NCBI GenBank assembly: GCA_025351345.1
Contig: JANXWB010000042.1
Span: 24,129-88,128, forward strand
Source: Synechococcales cyanobacterium GL140_1_metabat_312
GTDB taxonomy: Bacteria > Cyanobacteriota > Cyanobacteriia > Leptolyngbyales > Leptolyngbyaceae
Direction of reading: 5' to 3'
DNA length: 64,000 nt
The first letter of the stretch is position 1. Each line of letters starts with the position of its first letter. Below are positions 36,211 to 45,504 of this stretch, one piece after another. The position numbers and the translations under genes are program-made. The notes under the pieces were generated by a model. That model was not told the origin of the DNA and searched no databases. It was given only the letters and a program-made list of their open reading frames with translations.

Positions 36211-36951
36211 CTAGGCGATCGCTTTCTTGTACCGATCGTTAACCGCATTCCAGTTCACCACATTCCACCATTGTGCTAAATATTCGGCGCGGCGGTTTTG
36301 ATAGGTGAGGTAGTAGGCGTGTTCCCAGAGATCGTTGCCGAGGATGGGAATATCGCTGGCCATTAGAGGATTGTCTTGGTTGGGGGTTGAGCTGATGGCG
36401 AGGTTGCCTTTGCGCGTGATGGCCAGCCAGACCCAGCCACTGCCAAAACGCTGCATTCCGGCTTCGACAAATTGCTTTTTAAAGTCGTCGATGCTGCCAA
36501 AGTCTTTCACAATAGCAGTGGCCAGTTCGCCTACGGGTTCGCCGCCAGCCTTTGGCCCCATGCTTTCCCAGAAGAGGGTGTGATTGTAATGTCCGCCGCC
36601 ATTATTGCGGACGGTGCGACGAATTTCTTCGGGGATTTTATTAAGGATAGGAAAGAGGTCTTCGATCGGTTTTTCTTTGTATTTGGGAAATTTATCTAAG
36701 GCGGCATTTAGATTTTTGACGTAGGCACCATGGTGGAGGTCATGGTGAATTTTCATGGTTTTTTCGTCGATAAAGGGGGCCAATGCGTCGTAGGCGTAAG
36801 GTAATGCGGGCAGGGTGGCGTAGGGTGTTGCGAGAGTTTCAGCTTGGGTTGCGTTGGGAAAAAGGCTGGTGATGGCAATCGTTCCAGAGGCTGCGCCCAC
36901 ATAGCTAAGCCATTGACGACGGCTGATAAGATTGGATGGCTGATGAGTCAT
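36211..36951 (-). CDS. sodA: Tat-exported superoxide dismutase, Mn-type residues
   Basis: 246 residues. A twin-arginine signal (SRRQWLSYVG, then hydrophobic AASGTIAITSLF) precedes the Fe/Mn SOD domain. Metal ligands are in KIHHDLHHGAY, HYNHTLFWESMG and DLWEHAYYL. The metal-selective positions favour Mn: NNGGGHYNH (Gly) and NQDNPLM (Gln before the Asp) rather than the Fe pattern. It would act in the periplasm or thylakoid lumen, or tethered in the membrane by an uncut signal, as known for some cyanobacterial MnSODs. Single gene divergent from DUF4079. Confidence 0.93.
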   Translation of the reverse strand: MTHQPSNLISRRQWLSYVGAASGTIAITSLFPNATQAETLATPYATLPALPYAYDALAPFIDEKTMKIHHDLHHGAYVKNLNAALDKFPKYKEKPIEDLFPILNKIPEEIRRTVRNNGGGHYNHTLFWESMGPKAGGEPVGELATAIVKDFGSIDDFKKQFVEAGMQRFGSGWVWLAITRKGNLAISSTPNQDNPLMASDIPILGNDLWEHAYYLTYQNRRAEYLAQWWNVVNWNAVNDRYKKAIA

Positions 36952-37062
36952 GGCGCGAACCTCATGAAGTTAAGAGCTTTCTTGTTCTAATCTACCATTT
37001 CGCTCCGTACTAAGTTTTGTTACACTCTTTTACTAGAGAGAACAATTGTAAGGTTTACACCC

Positions 37063-37533
37063 ATGGAACTGCCTGAATCCGTCAAGGTTTATAGTCAATT
37101 CGCCCATCCACTTTTGATGTGGGTCGTGTTGGGGTTGACGTTGTACGCGGGATATACAGGTTTTCAGTGGCGCAGGACTCGATCGGCCACAGGTGAGGAG
37201 AAGAAGGCGCTGATGGCAGGCAAATTTAAGGACAAGCATCATGCGATCGGGGCGACGGTGTTGGCCTTGATGGTGTTGGGAACTGTAGGCGGGATGGCGG
37301 TGACGTATATCAACAATGGCAAGCTGTTTGTCGGATCGCACTTGATTGCAGGATTAGGTATGGCCAGTTTGATCGCGGTATCGGCTTCGTTGACTCCTTT
37401 GATGCAGAAAGGGGTTGAGTGGGCTAGGGTTTCGCATATTGCCTTGAATAGTGCGATCGTGGGTCTTTTCGCATGGCAAGCGGTGACGGGTTTGGACATT
37501 GTTCAACGCATCATTGGCCGTATGAGCACTTAA
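37063..37533 (+). CDS. DUF4079 membrane protein
   Basis: 156 residues with four hydrophobic helices (about 13-30, 62-82, 93-112, 124-143) and histidines close to helix ends: FAHPLLMW, KDKHHAIGATVL, VGSHLIAGLG and RVSHIALNSA. The repeated membrane His pattern is typical of cytochrome b561-like haem binding, which is inference. DUF4079 is a cyanobacterial/plastid family with no known function. AAGG lies about 11 bp upstream of the ATG. Confidence 0.82.
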   Translation: MELPESVKVYSQFAHPLLMWVVLGLTLYAGYTGFQWRRTRSATGEEKKALMAGKFKDKHHAIGATVLALMVLGTVGGMAVTYINNGKLFVGSHLIAGLGMASLIAVSASLTPLMQKGVEWARVSHIALNSAIVGLFAWQAVTGLDIVQRIIGRMST

Positions 37534-37549
37534 GCATGAGCACTTAAGT
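37522..37549. repeat. 14-bp tandem repeat across the DUF4079 stop codon
   Basis: ATGAGCACTTAAGC (37522-37535) is followed by ATGAGCACTTAAGT (37536-37549), 13 of 14 bases identical; the stop TAA (37531-37533) lies in the first copy. Confidence 0.85.
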
Positions 37550-37849
37550 TATTGAGTTATTCGTAAAATTTAAGTGGTTTGAAAGCATTTTTGGAGAAAT
37601 CTAAGAATGCTTTTTTGTCGAAGTGATAAACTGCGAACAGTATGCCGACCGTTATGTTAGTTGCAGTAATGTCAGTGGCATTTCGACATTGTCCTCTTGT
37701 CGGAATGTATTTTAGTTGGGCGCATTTCACGCTTTCAGGCAGGAAAAAGCCATATTAAGGGATTCTTAAGCTTCGATCGTAGATACGACCGACCAGATCC
37801 GTTCAAGTGCGCTATTTTTAAGCTGTTCTTATCAAACTAGGAAAGCCTC
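37534..37849. other. 316-bp gap before the rhomboid gene
   Basis: Contains the second copy of the 14-bp repeat, the DUF4079 terminator and then about 230 bp of leader for the rhomboid gene. No open frame or RNA gene recognised. The stretch 37640-37760 is not AT-rich and has no strong hairpin. Confidence 0.4.
37582..37616 (+). terminator. Intrinsic terminator of the DUF4079 gene
   Basis: AAAGCATT (37582-37589) pairs with AATGCTTT (37607-37614), followed by TTTTG. T-rich end on the plus strand. Confidence 0.7.
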
Positions 37850-38590
37850 ATGTTCCCGATCGGTGACGACAATCCGACCCGCCGCACGTCTTACATGACC
37901 TATGGGCTGATTGCGATCAATTTTTTAGTGTTTTTCTATCAAGTAAAATTGCAGGGTCAGGCTGTTGTGACCGCACGCGGAGAGGTTTTGGGGACGGCGA
38001 TGGATTACTTTTTGCGGGACTGGGCGGTTGTACCGGGGCAGTTGACCGCCTCGATCGTCGGTGCACCGATTCCCCATTTAAGAGGTGTCTTGAGTGAACC
38101 GCCTGAGTTTCTCACCCTCATTACATCACAGTTTTTGCATGGCGGTTTGACCCATTTGATTGGGAATATGCTGTTTTTGTGGATCTTTGGTAACAATGTT
38201 GAAGATAAGCTAGGCCGCGTTAAATTTTTGATTTTCTATCTAACGGTTGGAGTGCTGTCGGGACTGACTCAGTGGATATTTTCGGCGCAGTCAATGATTC
38301 CTGGTTTGGGAGCTAGTGGGGCGATCGCGGGCGTGATGGGAGCCTATATTTTGCGATTCCCAAAGGTCTCCGTGAACACGTTTATTCCACCATTTTTTAT
38401 TATACCAATTCCAGCTTTTGCATACTTAGGCATTTGGTTTGTCCAACAGGCGCTTTCCAGCATCGCGCAACCCATGGGCGGCAAAGGGGGTGTAGCGTAT
38501 TGGGCGCATAGTGGTGGGTTTGTGTTTGGGGCGGTGCTGGGCGTGATGTTTGGGGTGTTGAAACGGGATGAATTGGAACCTGAAGTTTAG
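37850..38590 (+). CDS. Rhomboid-family intramembrane serine protease
   Basis: 246 residues, about six or seven membrane helices. The catalytic serine is in GLGASGAIAGVMGAY and the catalytic histidine in WAHSGGFVFGAVLG; HGGLTHLIGNMLFLW and the large luminal loop between helices 1 and 2 fit the family. N-terminus begins MFPIGDDNPTRR, common to cyanobacterial rhomboids. Cleaves membrane proteins within the bilayer; substrate unknown. Start supported by AGGAAAG. Confidence 0.93.
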   Translation: MFPIGDDNPTRRTSYMTYGLIAINFLVFFYQVKLQGQAVVTARGEVLGTAMDYFLRDWAVVPGQLTASIVGAPIPHLRGVLSEPPEFLTLITSQFLHGGLTHLIGNMLFLWIFGNNVEDKLGRVKFLIFYLTVGVLSGLTQWIFSAQSMIPGLGASGAIAGVMGAYILRFPKVSVNTFIPPFFIIPIPAFAYLGIWFVQQALSSIAQPMGGKGGVAYWAHSGGFVFGAVLGVMFGVLKRDELEPEV

Positions 38591-38781
38591 AACCTGATGC
38601 TTAGAAAGCATGAGAACAAGTTAACAGTCTGTTACGATTTTGGGCTTTGGGCGGTTAAAGGCTTGATTTTCGGACTCCTCGCCTCGGATAATGTGAAGTA
38701 ATACTTGCTGTTTTGGGAGGAGCGCGTCAGGTTGTAGCCGATCGCACTTTCTTCCAAGTTTCATACTTTTAGGAGTCTTTC

Positions 38782-39300
38782 ATGGGCGCGCTGGTCAACA
38801 TTTTTAAAAATTTGTTTGGTGGAATCTTGGGCTTCATCGGCGGATTAATCGGGGGGAAGAAGAAGGCGATCGATGGGGCGACCCTAGAAGGGAAAGTTGA
38901 AGCGGAGAAATCTGTTAAAGCTCCAAAAGCCAAGTCGAAAAAGAGTAAGGATGGCTTTTATGCTGTAGCAGACGAGTCTACGATGGAGGAGTTACCTGCG
39001 GCCAATGCAATCGTTTCGACGACTGATGCTGTGACAACTGATACCAAGGGTAAGAAGGTCAAGGCTGTTCCAGGTAAGGCTGTAGCTAAGGTTACGGCAC
39101 CGATGAGTTCTGAGGATCTGATTATTGCAGCGCTAAAGCTGAATCAGGCTCCTGCTGCGGTAAGTGCTGAAGTCCAGGCTCCGGCTCCAACGGCTGGGTT
39201 TGCAACACAGTATCTAGTTCCAACTCTGACGAGTGGTCGTCGCAGTCCCGGTCCTAGTTTGAAGGGCTTTAAGGCGATGGCAAAGGAAATCCGAGGATAG
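38782..39300 (+). CDS. Basic protein with Gly-rich hydrophobic N-terminus, unknown
   Basis: 172 residues: an N-terminal hydrophobic glycine helix (VNIFKNLFGGILGFIGGLIGG) that looks membrane-binding, a lysine/alanine-rich low-complexity middle, and a short conserved-looking end SGRRSPGPSLKGFKAMAKEI. The latter motif is familiar from cyanobacterial hypothetical proteins, but I know no function. AGGAG 8 bp upstream. Terminator immediately after it. Confidence 0.7.
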   Translation: MGALVNIFKNLFGGILGFIGGLIGGKKKAIDGATLEGKVEAEKSVKAPKAKSKKSKDGFYAVADESTMEELPAANAIVSTTDAVTTDTKGKKVKAVPGKAVAKVTAPMSSEDLIIAALKLNQAPAAVSAEVQAPAPTAGFATQYLVPTLTSGRRSPGPSLKGFKAMAKEIRG

Positions 39301-39679
39301 TTCTTTAGAATTTTGAATAAAAGAGAGACGGTTGCTGAAGGGCGATCGTCTTTTTTTTAGGGACTTAGTAGCTATGTGATTCTGCTCTGTTGCAGTCCGA
39401 ATCCTTTTCGAGACAGTTAGAGAATCATATTTCAGCCATTTGGAATTTTATTCATGATTGCAGTTATCAAATTCGACTTCAAATACTGAAAGCACTTCCC
39501 CTGGATTCTCTCCATCCTTTGCATAAATGCACTACCAATCTGCTAAACATGAGGGGAGATACGTGGAATCTGTCGGAGCATCTTCCTGAATTAGTGAGAC
39601 GTAGAGTCTATCTGGGTATCCTACTTAGACCGCGTGTTGTGCAAATATCCTATTTTGTTTAGAGTTGAGTGTGTTGACA
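39301..39679. other. 379-bp gap with an orphan reading frame
   Basis: After the terminator, a TTG-initiated 90-codon frame at 39390-39662 ends 18 bp before the glycosyltransferase-like gene. It has no recognisable domain, no ribosome site and an odd composition (Leu/Arg/His-rich), so I do not call it. It could be the decayed remainder of an upstream paralogue or a chance frame. Confidence 0.35.
39319..39358 (+). terminator. Intrinsic terminator
   Basis: AAGAGAGACG pairs with CGTCTTTTTT (partly through G-U pairs) in a hairpin ending in a run of eight T; it closes the glycine-rich protein gene. Confidence 0.7.
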
Positions 39680-40690
39680 ATGAAAGACTTTGGAATTTAT
39701 ACACTTGCGAATGATGTGGTATGCGATCAGCTTATTGCACTTTTGAACAGTATTAGAGTTAATGTTGATCCAAACATCCCCATCTGTATTATCCCTTTTG
39801 ACGATCGCCTAGATCGAATTAAAGAAGAAATCAGCTTGCGGCCCGATAACGTTACCTTATTTGAGGATAAAACATCAATTGACCGTTGGGAGAAATTTGC
39901 TTGTGATTTTGCTAATTCTTACTCGCAAATACAACGTAAACAATCACACCCTCGATGGTACAAGGGAAAGCTACATCGTAAGTTCGTAGCCTTTAATGGG
40001 CCGTTTGAGCGGTTTATCTTTTTTGATGCAGATAGTTTGGCTATGAAACCTTGTGAAGACGTTTTCGACAAGCTAAAAACTTATGACTTTGTTTTTGATG
40101 ACTGGGAACATGCTAAATCTACCAATAATGCAGCACTTAATATCCCGCTAATCGAATCAACTGGGATGTTCACGGAATCTGAAATACGGCCAAAATTACA
40201 TTGCTCTAGTTTTTGGGGGTCAAAGCGTGGGATTTTTAATACTGAAGAATTAGCTCTATTAGAACAATACATTACTACTCAAGGTGAAGGAGCTTGGGTA
40301 AATAGTCAGGGGTGGTGGGATGATGCCTTTCTATTCAACTATATGACACTCAGATCTGGACGTTCACTATTTAACTTTACCTTAAGTCCAAATGGGCAAG
40401 AACGAACTGGTAATTGTGCTAATAGCGATCCATTTGTTAATGTTGACCAAGTTTTATACAACAAAGATCAATTAAAAACTATTCATCGAATTCATTATAT
40501 GGGCTATTCATCAAATGATTTTACGAGATTGTGCAAAGGAGAAGATGTTGATATTCGATACAAAGATATTTGGCTATATTATCGATTCCTTGATTATTCA
40601 GAGCAAAGACCATCAATTTTGAAATCACCTAATTTCCTAACTAAAGCAAAACGAATTTTTCAAAAAATAACTAAAAAAGTATTAAAGTAA
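39680..40690 (+). CDS. Glycosyltransferase-like protein (Npun_R2821/R2822 type)
   Basis: 336 residues from ATG 39680 (TTG 39665 also possible). GT-A-like layout: an N-terminal GIYTLANDVVCDQLIALLNSI, RWYKGKLHRKFVAF, and a DxD metal motif in FIFFDADSLAMK. Also VFDDWEHAK, CSSFWGSKRG and QGWWDDAFLFNYM. I recall cyanobacterial proteins of this pattern named Npun_R2821/Npun_R2822 family. Probably transfers a sugar to polysaccharide or lipid; acceptor unknown. It is clearly AT-richer than its neighbours (the 3' end especially) and almost free of HIP1 sites, so it may have been acquired. Confidence 0.75.
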   Translation: MKDFGIYTLANDVVCDQLIALLNSIRVNVDPNIPICIIPFDDRLDRIKEEISLRPDNVTLFEDKTSIDRWEKFACDFANSYSQIQRKQSHPRWYKGKLHRKFVAFNGPFERFIFFDADSLAMKPCEDVFDKLKTYDFVFDDWEHAKSTNNAALNIPLIESTGMFTESEIRPKLHCSSFWGSKRGIFNTEELALLEQYITTQGEGAWVNSQGWWDDAFLFNYMTLRSGRSLFNFTLSPNGQERTGNCANSDPFVNVDQVLYNKDQLKTIHRIHYMGYSSNDFTRLCKGEDVDIRYKDIWLYYRFLDYSEQRPSILKSPNFLTKAKRIFQKITKKVLK

Positions 40691-40833
40691 ATGTCGCTTA
40701 GGAATAGAATTAGCAGGATTTTGGTGTTATCTGCTTCATACCTAAGATATAGTCCTATTGAACGTCATCGCACGATAAAATAGTCTCGCAAAATTCTCAA
40801 ATCTGGTTTACTAAATTTATCTAAATCTTGAAT

Positions 40834-40880
40834 AAAAGCCGATCGGTTCTATAGTCTCAAAACCGATCGGCTTCGGTTTT
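40834..40880 (+). terminator. Intrinsic terminator of the glycosyltransferase-like gene
   Basis: AGCCGATCGGTT (40837-40848) pairs perfectly with AACCGATCGGCT (40861-40872), followed by TCGGTTTT. It lies 144 bp after the stop, so an undetected transcript between is possible. Confidence 0.7.
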
Positions 40881-40961
40881 GTTAGTGTCGAGAAAATCGA
40901 TGAAGCTTGTGCTATGCATCTGCGATACAATCGTAAGCCCGTGTTAATAAGTGGATTTTGT

Positions 40962-42725
40962 ATGAGCGCAGTAACTGAACTGAAAACCCAGATTCAACAA
41001 GCTTTAGTTGCTGCCTTTGGTGAAGAATTTGCTCACACCGATCCAGCGATCGCACCCACCAATAATCCAAAATATGGGGACTATCAAGTTAATGTTGCGA
41101 TGTCGCTGGCGAAAAAACTAGGTAAAGCGCCTCGTCAAATTGCTCAAGAATTGATGGAGAAATTGGAGTTGGGCGATCGGTTTGAAGCTCCAGAAGTCGC
41201 TGGTGCCGGGTTTATTAATTTGCGTTACACCCTAGCTTATCTGGCTGAACGCTTACAATTTATGAGCAAAAGCGATCGGACAAACGATCGGCTTGGGATT
41301 TTCAAAGTTGATCAGCCACAAAAAATAATTGTTGATTTTTCTAGTCCTAATATTGCAAAAGAAATGCATGTCGGACATTTGCGATCGACTATTATCGGCG
41401 ACTGTATTGCTCGGGTTTTGGAATTTCAAGGTCACGATGTGTTGCGGCTGAATCATGTGGGCGATTGGGGCACACAGTTTGGCATGTTGATTACCTATTT
41501 AAAAGAAGTGGCTCCGGAAGCTCTAACGACGGCGAATGCGATCGATCTTGGGGATTTAGTCGCGTTTTATAAGAAAGCTAAAGCCCGTTTTGATGAAGAT
41601 GAAGTATTTCAAAAAGTGGCCCGTGATGAGGTGGTGAAATTACAAAGTGGGTCAGAAGATACCTTAAAAGCTTGGAAATTACTTTGTGAGCAGTCTCGTA
41701 AAGAATTTCAAATCATTTACGATTTACTAGATATTCAACTCAATGAACGGGGTGAATCTTTTTATAATCCCTATCTTGCTAATGTCGTAACAGATTTAAA
41801 AAAATTAGAATTGCTAGTAGAAGATCAAGGCGCACAATGCGTTTTCCTTGATGGATTTACAAATCGAGAAGGTCAACCATTACCGCTGATGGTTCAAAAA
41901 ACAGATGGCGGATTTAATTATGCAACAACTGATTTAGCTGCAATTCAATACCGTGTAAATGAAGATAAAGCGCAACGGGTTATTTATGTCACAGATTCTG
42001 GCCAAGGCAATCATTTTGCCCAAGTTTTTCAAGTTGCACGAAAGGCAAAGTGGATTCCTGAAACAGTCGAAATTACTCATGTTCCCTTTGGTTTGGTTCA
42101 AGGTGAAGATGGTAAAAAGCTAAAAACCCGATCGGGCGATACGGTCCGATTGCGAGATTTACTTGATGAATCAATTGAAAAATTTGGTGCGATTTTAGAT
42201 GCAAGATTGGCTGAGGAAGAACGATCGGAATCTAATGAGTTCAAAGCGAATGTTGCTCGAATTGTAGGATTAAGTGCTGTAAAATATGCCGATTTAAGTC
42301 AAAACCGCACTAGCAGCTATATCTTTAGCTATGACAAAATGTTGGCAGACAAAGGCAATACGGCACCCTATATGTTGTATGTTTACGCCCGAGTCCAAAG
42401 CATTAGCCGTCGAGGTGGAATTGATTTTTCTAGTCTTAATACACCAATTCAATTACAGAATGAATCAGAATTTGTATTAGCTAAACACTTATTGCAACTT
42501 GAGGACGCGATCGCAGCCGTTGGAGATGAACTATTTCCAAATCGTTTGTGTCAATATTTGTTTGAACTCAGCCAGAAATTTAATACATTCTATGATGCTT
42601 GTCCGGTATTGAAAGCGGAAGATGAAGTGACCAAAAATTCGAGATTGATATTGTGCGATTTGACAGCGCGATCGGTCAAACTCGGACTAAATCTATTAGG
42701 AATTAAGGTTTTAGAACGAATGTAG
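40962..42725 (+). CDS. argS: Arginyl-tRNA synthetase
   Basis: 587 residues from ATG 40962 ([15 protein letters not shown]). Class I synthetase. N-terminal Add-1 domain (1-100), then the HIGH motif region [29 protein letters not shown], and the modified KMSKS loop [15 protein letters not shown]; anticodon-binding domain (430-587) ends in [10 protein letters not shown]. Normal length. No partner gene. Confidence 0.97.
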   Translation: MSAVTELKTQIQQALVAAFGEEFAHTDPAIAPTNNPKYGDYQVNVAMSLAKKLGKAPRQIAQELMEKLELGDRFEAPEVAGAGFINLRYTLAYLAERLQFMSKSDRTNDRLGIFKVDQPQKIIVDFSSPNIAKEMHVGHLRSTIIGDCIARVLEFQGHDVLRLNHVGDWGTQFGMLITYLKEVAPEALTTANAIDLGDLVAFYKKAKARFDEDEVFQKVARDEVVKLQSGSEDTLKAWKLLCEQSRKEFQIIYDLLDIQLNERGESFYNPYLANVVTDLKKLELLVEDQGAQCVFLDGFTNREGQPLPLMVQKTDGGFNYATTDLAAIQYRVNEDKAQRVIYVTDSGQGNHFAQVFQVARKAKWIPETVEITHVPFGLVQGEDGKKLKTRSGDTVRLRDLLDESIEKFGAILDARLAEEERSESNEFKANVARIVGLSAVKYADLSQNRTSSYIFSYDKMLADKGNTAPYMLYVYARVQSISRRGGIDFSSLNTPIQLQNESEFVLAKHLLQLEDAIAAVGDELFPNRLCQYLFELSQKFNTFYDACPVLKAEDEVTKNSRLILCDLTARSVKLGLNLLGIKVLERM

Positions 42726-42807
42726 AAAAGGGCGATCGGTTAATCCTAAAGGCTCAGGCTCATGGGCGATCGAAGCTGGAGATTAAACCTAGTTAAGAGT
42801 GAACTTA

Positions 42808-43395
42808 CTATAGAAACAGCCGATCGATTGCACAGGAAAACCCTGGTAGCAATGGAGAAACCAACTCATCTCCCGGAAACAATGTACAAGCCAAGGTCAA
42901 AATTGCTTTCTCACGACGATAGACCTCGACTTGGGGCGATCGCCAATTGATAATCCAATATTCTTGGACTCCTCTAGTCGAATAAAGCTTTAGTTTGGCT
43001 TCACGATCGCGACGTTCGTTTTCAGCTCCAGCCGATAGAACTTCAACCACTAGTTCTGGTGCAACGATCAGATGCCCTGACTGATCTAATCCCGTTGTCA
43101 GCCGTTCTTGACTAATCCACACGACATCCGGAATCACATTATCTGCATCCGAAAAAATCAATCCTGGGGCTTGGACTGCTTTTCCTCGTCCACTGGCGAT
43201 CGACCAATTTCTCAATTCAGATCCGACGTTGCCTGTGGTGATTTGGTGTCCCCAATGCGGTGCTCTCGTCACGAATAACTCTCCGTCAATGATCTCATAG
43301 CGATTGCTGCTTTCAGGCAATAAATCTAGGTCTGCGCTCGTCCAATGAATCCGATCGAACCTATCATTCGTAGTTTCAAGTGTTGATTGCGACAT
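42808..43395 (-). CDS. Uma2-type (DUF820) putative endonuclease
   Basis: 195 residues from MSQSTLETTNDRF; ATG 43422 would add nine residues. Second Uma2 family member in the window, of a different subtype from the one at 35555: the core reads NRYEIIDGELFVTRAPHWGHQ, IPDVVWISQERL (metal-binding Asp) and LVVEVLSAGAENERRDREAKL. The C-terminal end is LLPGFSCAIDRLFL. Full length and apparently intact. Function of the family is unproved. Confidence 0.85.
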   Translation of the reverse strand: MSQSTLETTNDRFDRIHWTSADLDLLPESSNRYEIIDGELFVTRAPHWGHQITTGNVGSELRNWSIASGRGKAVQAPGLIFSDADNVIPDVVWISQERLTTGLDQSGHLIVAPELVVEVLSAGAENERRDREAKLKLYSTRGVQEYWIINWRSPQVEVYRREKAILTLACTLFPGDELVSPLLPGFSCAIDRLFL

Positions 43396-43604
43396 GGTTT
43401 TTGACCCATTAGGGGCTTTCATTATATCACCCAGATTTTGTCAGTATAGACATTTGGAATTGATGGACGATCGTAATGTAGGGGTGCAAAATTTAGTCCA
43501 TTATCGTGAACAGTAGGTTCTAACCCGATCAAAAAGTTCAGCCTAGATCCGTGTCGCAGCATCCCGTCTTGTAACTTCTCAATCGATCGCCTCAGGATTT
43601 TTGA

Positions 43605-44162
43605 TTAAACAGACTCAGCCGTCTCCGCCGCAAAGGTAGGTAAATCCAATTGTCCAGCTTGACGACTCCGCATGGCTAACCGATAGCTAACGCTCTGCAA
43701 CTCTGCATGAAGCTTACGATTTTCCTGCTGGATTTGTGCAACTTTCTCTTTTACTGGAGCCATCCGCTCCGCAAACTTTTGACGGTAGACATTGGGTAAC
43801 TCTTGCACCACTTTTTCCAACATGTCTGATCGCTCGCTCATGCCCTGAATCGAGTTTTCAAGCGTTGTGATCTTCGCATCCCGATCGGCCAATTCCACCT
43901 GATAAAAATTTACTTGTTCTTCCATGCCTTGAAGCTGATTGCGAAGGGCACGCATTTCGGTGAGATCGCGATCGGTAGAGTTTCCTGTAGCCGTTGCAGT
44001 TTTGTTGCCTTGTTTGACCAGACGAAAGAGTTCCTGAGAAAGCTGCTGGACAAGCTGGTCACGAGTTTGCAGTTCGTCCTTCAAGTGGACCACTTCAGAT
44101 TGTAGATGTTGAAGCGATAGGGTTTCAGATTGAGACACGACGCGGGACTCCGTTGATGACAC
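43605..44162 (-). CDS. Coiled-coil protein (Npun_F5560-like), unknown
   Basis: 185 residues, nearly all coiled coil from 15 to 165. Conserved-looking features at the C-terminal half: ELPNVYRQKFAERMAPVKEKV and LHAELQSVSYRLAMRSRQ, then LDLPTF. I associate these with a cyanobacterial family labelled Npun_F5560; no function is known. No membrane segment. Single gene. Confidence 0.72.
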   Translation of the reverse strand: MSSTESRVVSQSETLSLQHLQSEVVHLKDELQTRDQLVQQLSQELFRLVKQGNKTATATGNSTDRDLTEMRALRNQLQGMEEQVNFYQVELADRDAKITTLENSIQGMSERSDMLEKVVQELPNVYRQKFAERMAPVKEKVAQIQQENRKLHAELQSVSYRLAMRSRQAGQLDLPTFAAETAESV

Positions 44163-44307
44163 AGTTGAACAAGTTGTAAGGACAAGGTAAGGCGCTGCGT
44201 CTGGTTTACGATCGCAGGTTTGGAGGCCATTGTAGCGGCGAACTGAAAAAACGCTCAGAAAAATTTCACAAATTCCCTAATTTCTAGCTAATTTATCTCC
44301 CTGGACA

Positions 44308-45297
44308 TTATTTTTTCAAATTTTCCACCCAAAGCCGAGGCTCAGATGCCCGTCGAATATCACGCCAAATCTGTGTTGCCGCCAATGTCCCATCTGCTAC
44401 TGCGATCGAAATCTGATTCAACCCCTTTTTCAAATCACCCAGGGCAAAAATCCTAGGATGAGACGTGCGACACATATTGTCCGTAATCAAATCCTGACCA
44501 TCCCGATCGAGGTCAAGTCCGGCCAGATAATCGCTGAAATAATGAGAACCCATCGCAATCAACCCCGTTTCTAACTCCACCCGAGTTCCATCTACCAGCT
44601 CCACCCCATGCATTTCGTGCTCGTGGCCGTGGAATTGTTTCAAGGGTTGCTCATACAGTGGATAGCCATGGTCCGCTAGCTTTTGCTTCATGGCATCACT
44701 AGTCTCAAACAAACCCTGAGTAAACACCGAAATATAAGGCGTGAACCAGTTCATAACAAAGGCTGTATTAATCGCTCCCTCACTGCCAACAAACAGGCCC
44801 GCCTTCAAATTTTCCATATCCAACCCATCGCAAATCATACAGACATGCAGGTTGTAGCCCGCATAATCATAGACATTTTGCATATTCTCCAGCTTCGGCA
44901 AATTATCAATAATGCCACTCGCCGCCACCACATACTTCGATCGGAACTCAGGATAAATGCTATCTTGCTTCCCGACTTTTACCTTCACCTTAAAAGTCTC
45001 GCCCTCATCTTTAACGTTCTCTACAAACCCCATCAAATAATCCGCACCCACGCCCAACGCATGATTCTGGCCTTGCTTAAGCAAATCGCGCCCCGGCATA
45101 TGCGGATCCACACCCACATAATTCCGTAAATCCTGCATCCAGAACGATCGGCCTCGCCCTTTCTCAATCACTAAACAAGACAACCGATAGCGCTGAAGAT
45201 AAATCGCTGCCGACAGTCCACCCGCGCCGCCGCCCACAATAATCACGTCGTAAACATGATCTAACTTGGTGTCTAAATTTTTCTTCGATAGTTTCAT
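44308..45297 (-). CDS. Thioredoxin-reductase-like FAD oxidoreductase with CMIC active site
   Basis: 329 residues from ATG 45297 (a GTG 24 bp earlier is possible). FAD-binding GGGAGGLSAAIYL at the N-terminus and the late FAD/Asp motif IFALGDLKKGLNQIS frame a central domain with the redox CxxC in CMICDG (C153, C156). The usual NADPH motif (GGGDSA followed by HRR) is replaced by FVGSEGAINTAFV, so electron donor is doubtful; ferredoxin-dependent or donor-independent (DTR-like) reduction is possible. Cytoplasmic. Lies alone between a coiled-coil gene and rpsF. Confidence 0.85.
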   Translation of the reverse strand: MKLSKKNLDTKLDHVYDVIIVGGGAGGLSAAIYLQRYRLSCLVIEKGRGRSFWMQDLRNYVGVDPHMPGRDLLKQGQNHALGVGADYLMGFVENVKDEGETFKVKVKVGKQDSIYPEFRSKYVVAASGIIDNLPKLENMQNVYDYAGYNLHVCMICDGLDMENLKAGLFVGSEGAINTAFVMNWFTPYISVFTQGLFETSDAMKQKLADHGYPLYEQPLKQFHGHEHEMHGVELVDGTRVELETGLIAMGSHYFSDYLAGLDLDRDGQDLITDNMCRTSHPRIFALGDLKKGLNQISIAVADGTLAATQIWRDIRRASEPRLWVENLKK

Positions 45298-45419
45298 GGG
45301 CGGATCACCGTTTAGATTCACAATCTCTAATCCTTAAGTCGAACTCACAATGACTTCAACTTAAGGCTTTTATTTTAACTTACTCGGAATCCTTAGGCAA
45401 GCTTGAAAGCCCTAAAATC

Positions 45420-45453
45420 AACGGCATCCCCGATTGCGATCAAGGATGCCGTT
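45420..45453 (-). terminator. Intrinsic terminator of rpsF
   Basis: A 10-bp perfect stem (AACGGCATCC at 45420-45429 with GGATGCCGTT at 45444-45453). On the minus strand it is followed by GATTTTAG, a weak T run, about 50 bp after the rpsF stop. Confidence 0.7.
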
Positions 45454-45504
45454 AGTTAAATTGATTTTTACAATCAATCAATTTAATAAGTCGAGCAACA
45501 GTGC

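Noticed and set aside
39390..39662. 90-codon TTG-initiated frame before the glycosyltransferase-like gene
   Set aside because: No domain, no ribosome site, odd composition; kept only as part of the gap description.
40914..40961. Upstream extension of argS
   Set aside because: Sixteen extra residues without homology; ATG 40962 matches the family.
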